Assembly (NCBI GenBank): GCA_030627005.1
Contig: DAOUSW010000143.1
Span: 1 to 8,193, forward strand
From: MTP4 sp9310u
GTDB taxonomy: Archaea; Halobacteriota; Methanosarcinia; Methanosarcinales; Methanosarcinaceae
DNA: 8,193 nucleotides
Direction: 5' to 3'
The translations under genes and the position numbers were made by a program. Below are positions 6,059 through 8,193 of this stretch, piece by piece; position 1 is the stretch's first letter, and every line of letters starts with the position of its first letter. The notes under the pieces are model-generated. The model ran no database searches, was not told the origin of the DNA, and worked only from the letters and a program-made list of their open reading frames with translations.

Positions 6059-6793
6059 ATTTTTTTCCGGGAAATCTGCCTGAAGAGACCGATAAATCAA
6101 GAATCCGCAGCTAATACACCTCAAATCCATGGCAAAACCATAGCAAATACATGGCATTTTGCATCCGGATGTCGGCAATTTTTTCCCGGGTACTAATCTG
6201 GAACTCTTGATAATTATGAGGTGTACCCAGATTTATGAGAGTTATTGGATAAATAATATATTATTGACATATTATTTAAAAAAGAGAATTAATTCTTAAT
6301 TGAACAAAAAAGATTCCCGGAGGTAGCTGAGATTTCCGAGATTCAGGTTATAAGAGGGTATTTAAGTGGATAGGACAGCATCTTTTGAATTTTGATCTGT
6401 ATTATGTACCACCATTCCATGTTCAAAGGATATTATGCATTTAATACACTTTAAATATATATTTAAAATACGAAATTAAATTTTTTATAGATAATGGCCA
6501 CATATAAAAAGTATTAAGTAGCAGCACATACAAAAATGATTGTAAGTGTTGGGTTCCGAAATGGATCCTTCCTGAGCCAATTTATCGAATAACAATCAGG
6601 TTGAGTGGGGAAAGCTTGATGGCCTGAATTTTACCTGCCAGTGTATGCTCTGTAGCTGGCTGCATCAAAACAGGTCAGGGAACCTTGAATATAACGAAGT
6701 TTTCGAAGGTCGTTATCTCAGTACAGGCTGGCCGGCACTGGGGGTGTACTTTTCCGGGCACGTCTGTTGAATTTAGGGAGTGGGGTATGGTAC
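6059..6793. other. Long AT-rich divergent intergenic region
   Basis: About 735 bases lie between two divergently oriented genes. The left part holds an imperfect 11-bp triple repeat (6127-6159) and a 14-bp AT palindrome, AATAATATATTATT (6252-6265), which may mark the DUF1638 promoter. The middle holds an 18-bp AT palindrome (6450-6467) and a second TATA-like stretch near 6501-6510. The right part (about 6536-6770) is less AT-rich. It contains an 18-codon frame from ATG 6536 and then a stop-free stretch at 6576-6770 that lacks a proper start. This right part could be a long leader or a degenerate coding remnant. No tRNA or recognisable insertion sequence is present. Confidence 0.55.
6448..6470 (+). 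promoter_or_regulatory. Candidate TATA region for the small membrane-protein gene
   Basis: TTTAAATATATATTTAAA at 6450-6467 is a perfect 18-bp palindrome and a good TATA-like element on either strand. If used for the plus-strand gene it implies a leader of about 300 nt. A second candidate, CATATAAAAAG near 6501-6510, would also give a long leader. The palindromic form does not set direction. Confidence 0.3.
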
Positions 6794-7153
6794 ATGCTAG
6801 ATTATCTAGATAAGGAAGAGCTCACGTCATTTTTATATGATGTCCGCTACGTGATTCTATTTTACGTCCTTGGGGACTGGATGACAACGCTGTATGCCCT
6901 TGAATACGGCTATGAAGGAAACATCCTGCCTGCAATAGTGATAGCAAAATACGGGATTTTCCATGTCCTGCTTCTCAAATTCCTGTTTATGGTTTTGTTG
7001 TTCAGGTCTTACAGGGTAATAAGGAATTTTCCCAGGCTCTGGAATTTTACCCGAAAAACAGTTGCAGGGATGGGATTAGTCGTTTCGCTGGAAAACTTTA
7101 TGGTTATTCTCCTGGGCTCCCGCTTCTTCCAGCACCTGTTTGTTATTTCCTGA
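6794..7153 (+). CDS. Small multi-spanning membrane protein, DUF5658-like
   Basis: A 119-residue hydrophobic protein with about three to four predicted membrane helices: residues 17-36, a region from 45 to 70 that may be one long or two short helices, and 90-108. The segment LGDWMTTLYALEYGYEGN (26-43) resembles the D-x-x-T-x-x-x-L-x-x-G-x-E-x-N pattern that I associate with DUF5658 proteins of archaea and bacteria. The charged Asp28, Glu41, Lys62 and Glu100 lie in or next to membrane segments. No enzymatic role is known. I chose the ATG at 6794, with purine-rich GGGAGTGGGG upstream; a TTG at 6767 would add nine residues. The gene converges on the ABC ATPase gene with only 6 nt between the two stop codons. 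The family call is tentative, while the membrane character is clear. Confidence 0.7.
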   Translation: MLDYLDKEELTSFLYDVRYVILFYVLGDWMTTLYALEYGYEGNILPAIVIAKYGIFHVLLLKFLFMVLLFRSYRVIRNFPRLWNFTRKTVAGMGLVVSLENFMVILLGSRFFQHLFVIS

Positions 7154-7159
7154 CTTTGA

Positions 7160-7918
7160 TCAGGTCCAGGCCTGATAGTACCCCTCATTTTCCAGAACTT
7201 TTACGGGGAGGGAAAAAAGTTCCGAGAGGTTGGAGTCGGTCAGGATTTCTTCTTTTTTACCATCCCTGAAGACCTGTCCGTCCCTGATAAGGATCACACG
7301 GCTGATTTCGGGGATGACGTCCTGGAGGTCGTGGGTAACAAGGACAACGCTCTTTCCCGAGTGAGCGATTTTCCGGACACTCTCACGGAAGGTGTGGAGG
7401 GCTTTTAAGTCCAGGCTGTTTGAGGGTTCGTCCAGGATAAGGACCGGAGGGTCGTGGACAAGTGCCCTTGCGATCAGCACCTTCCGGGCTTCACCCGTGG
7501 AAATCTCACTCATCAACCTATCTGCCAGCCGGACAATCTCGAGGAAGTCGAGAACTTCCCTTGCTTTGATTTCCATCTCCGGAGTGACCCTGTGGTTGTA
7601 ATAGATCCCTATGCTGCTGAAAAATCCCGAAAGCACGACGTCCAGCACCCTGATAGGACGGCAGCAGGTCTGCTGAAGGTCTCCCGAGACGATCCCGAGC
7701 ATCTTCCTGAGCTCGAAAACGTGCCAGGTCTTCCTGCCCATAATTTTCAGGACAGTGCCCTCTGCCCCCACCAGGGGATGGTACTCCTTCGTGAAAGTCT
7801 TGATAAGGGAGGATTTGCCAGAGCCATTCGGCCCTATGATCGCCACGTGTTCCCCCGACTTCACTGAGAGGGACACCGAGTCCAGGATTTTTTTTCCCTC
7901 CCCGGACAACCGTGACAT
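7160..7918 (-). CDS. ABC-type ATPase (YlmA/ModF-like), main reading frame
   Basis: This 252-codon frame holds the core of an ABC ATP-binding subunit. Its first ATG is at 7918, but similarity to the family begins upstream in another frame, so the gene appears frameshifted. In the restored 285-residue numbering, Walker A is GPNGSGKSS (62-70), the Q-loop Gln is near 115-116 (SGDLQQ), the signature is ISTGE (172-176, for LSGGQ), Walker B is VLILDE (192-197), and the H-loop is His229 (VTHD). The layout resembles single-domain ATPases of the YlmA/ModF type, sometimes linked to metal or molybdate uptake, but the substrate cannot be assigned. No permease or binding-protein gene is in view. From ATG 7918 alone, the protein would lack the first beta-strand (LLELRNVTVV) and would begin just before the conserved KKILDSV segment. 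It converges on the membrane-protein gene at 7153. Confidence 0.85.
   Translation of the reverse strand: MSRLSGEGKKILDSVSLSVKSGEHVAIIGPNGSGKSSLIKTFTKEYHPLVGAEGTVLKIMGRKTWHVFELRKMLGIVSGDLQQTCCRPIRVLDVVLSGFFSSIGIYYNHRVTPEMEIKAREVLDFLEIVRLADRLMSEISTGEARKVLIARALVHDPPVLILDEPSNSLDLKALHTFRESVRKIAHSGKSVVLVTHDLQDVIPEISRVILIRDGQVFRDGKKEEILTDSNLSELFSLPVKVLENEGYYQAWT
7888..7895 (-). other. A8 homopolymer at the frameshift point of the ABC ATPase gene
   Basis: The plus strand has eight T here, so the minus strand reads GGGAAAAAAAATCC. Upstream the frame is VVRGGKK and downstream it is KKILDSV. Removing one A joins them as VVRGGKKILDSV, the expected N-terminal ABC sequence. Possible causes are a sequencing error, a one-base slip mutation, or correction by transcriptional slippage or ribosomal frameshifting on the A run. 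Confidence 0.8.
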
Positions 7919-8018
7919 TCCTTAGTTCCAGAAGGGACTCAGCTTTCAGGTGTAGTTCGTGGGTTTCCCCCGGGGTTTGAGGAATTTCTCCTGGGGTTTG
8001 GGGTATATTTACGATCAT
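7896..8018 (-). pseudogene. 5' segment of the ABC ATPase gene, out of frame with the rest
   Basis: From ATG 8018 this frame encodes about 43 residues ending ESLLELRNVTVVRGGKK, a typical ABC ATPase N-terminus, and then runs into a different frame at the A8 tract. Joined across one deleted A, the product would be 285 residues. A duplicated IPQTPGE heptapeptide near its start differs only at synonymous sites, which supports translation in this frame. The ribosome site is weak. Alone, this frame continues out of register for 166 codons, stopping near 7518, without family similarity. Confidence 0.7.
7965..8006 (-). repeat. 21-bp in-frame tandem duplication (IPQTPGE twice)
   Basis: Residues 5-11 and 12-18 of the ABC 5' segment are both IPQTPGE. 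The two 21-nt copies differ at four positions, all third codon positions and all synonymous (ATA/ATT, CCC/CCT, CCA/CCG, GGA/GGG). The repeated peptide lies before the ABC fold proper and forms a short Pro-rich N-terminal extension. Confidence 0.85.
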
Positions 8019-8054
8019 TTTTACCAGCTCTGTTCATTTCGGTTTCGGACTAAT

Positions 8055-8090
8055 ATTCCTTAACATTTTTCTTTTTTGCGTTTAAGGAAT
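8055..8090 (-). promoter_or_regulatory. 9-bp inverted repeat, likely operator for the ABC ATPase gene
   Basis: ATTCCTTAA (8055-8063) and TTAAGGAAT (8082-8090) are perfect inverted repeats separated by 18 bp, so the half-site centres are 27 bp apart. The TATA-like element at 8094-8104 predicts a minus-strand start of transcription near 8070-8075, inside the spacer. This is the usual place for a repressor site in archaea. Which regulator would bind cannot be told from the sequence. Confidence 0.5.
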
Positions 8091-8093
8091 GGT

Positions 8094-8104
8094 GAAAATA
8101 TAAC
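8094..8104 (-). promoter_or_regulatory. Possible TATA box for the ABC ATPase gene
   Basis: The minus strand reads GTTATATTTTC about 80 nt upstream of the ATG at 8018, giving a predicted leader of roughly 50-55 nt. The inverted repeat at 8055-8090 lies just downstream. The remaining bases, 8105-8193, hold nothing I can name. Confidence 0.4.
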
Positions 8105-8193
8105 TTCAGATTTTCGTATCGGGAATTGCTCTATACTCATACAGGTTGTGTTTTTGTTGGTGGAAACGTTTGGTGTGTGCATTCAAACCACGG

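Noticed and set aside
7454..7867. A 137-codon plus-strand open frame opposite the ABC ATPase
   Set aside because: It is antisense to the Walker A, Walker B and signature motifs of a clear ABC ATPase and has no domain of its own.
8126..8190. Possible stem-loop near the right edge (GTTTG with CAAAC)
   Set aside because: The match is only about five base pairs with a long loop, and the window ends there, so it cannot be told from chance.

Overview
The window looks like a chromosomal segment of a methanogenic archaeon, most likely Methanosarcina or a close relative. The basis is the gene content: a GT3-type glycogen synthase, a DUF1638-like protein and a small DUF5658-like membrane protein. GC-rich genes separated by long, very AT-rich spacers with archaeal-style TATA elements, and Shine-Dalgarno sites resembling GGAGGTGATCC, point the same way. 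The species is an inference from pattern memory; no search was run.

Layout: positions 1-120 hold a 20-bp tandem repeat cut by the window edge. Positions 141-6044 hold four genes on the minus strand. In transcription order they are a DUF1638-like protein (6044-5232), a large GT3 glycogen synthase (4845-2980), a GalT-family nucleotidyltransferase (about 2905-1892) and a GT4 glycosyltransferase (1307-141). The synthase and the nucleotidyltransferase are closely spaced and probably co-transcribed. The GT4 gene lies 0.6 kb further on, behind a ten-unit, 15-bp AT-rich tandem array in its promoter region. The DUF1638 gene is set apart by a stem-loop followed by a T6 tract. A 0.7-kb AT-rich spacer (6059-6793) leads to a small plus-strand membrane-protein gene (6794-7153). 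This converges, with a 6-nt gap, on a minus-strand ABC-type ATPase gene (8018-7160) whose reading frame is broken in an A8 run.

Function: the GT3 synthase, GT4 glycosyltransferase and GalT-like enzyme form a plausible storage-polysaccharide module. The GalT-like enzyme would interconvert sugar phosphates and nucleotide sugars, and the two glycosyltransferases would use nucleotide sugars. The DUF1638, membrane-protein and ABC genes have no visible link to it.

No clearly new multi-gene system is visible. The items most worth a second look are the frameshifted ABC ATPase, whose out-of-frame 5' segment carries a synonymously diverged heptapeptide duplication; the 9-bp inverted repeat at its predicted transcription start; the two unrelated tandem arrays flanking the GT4 gene; and an Asp in place of the first Glu of the E-X7-E motif in the glycogen synthase.
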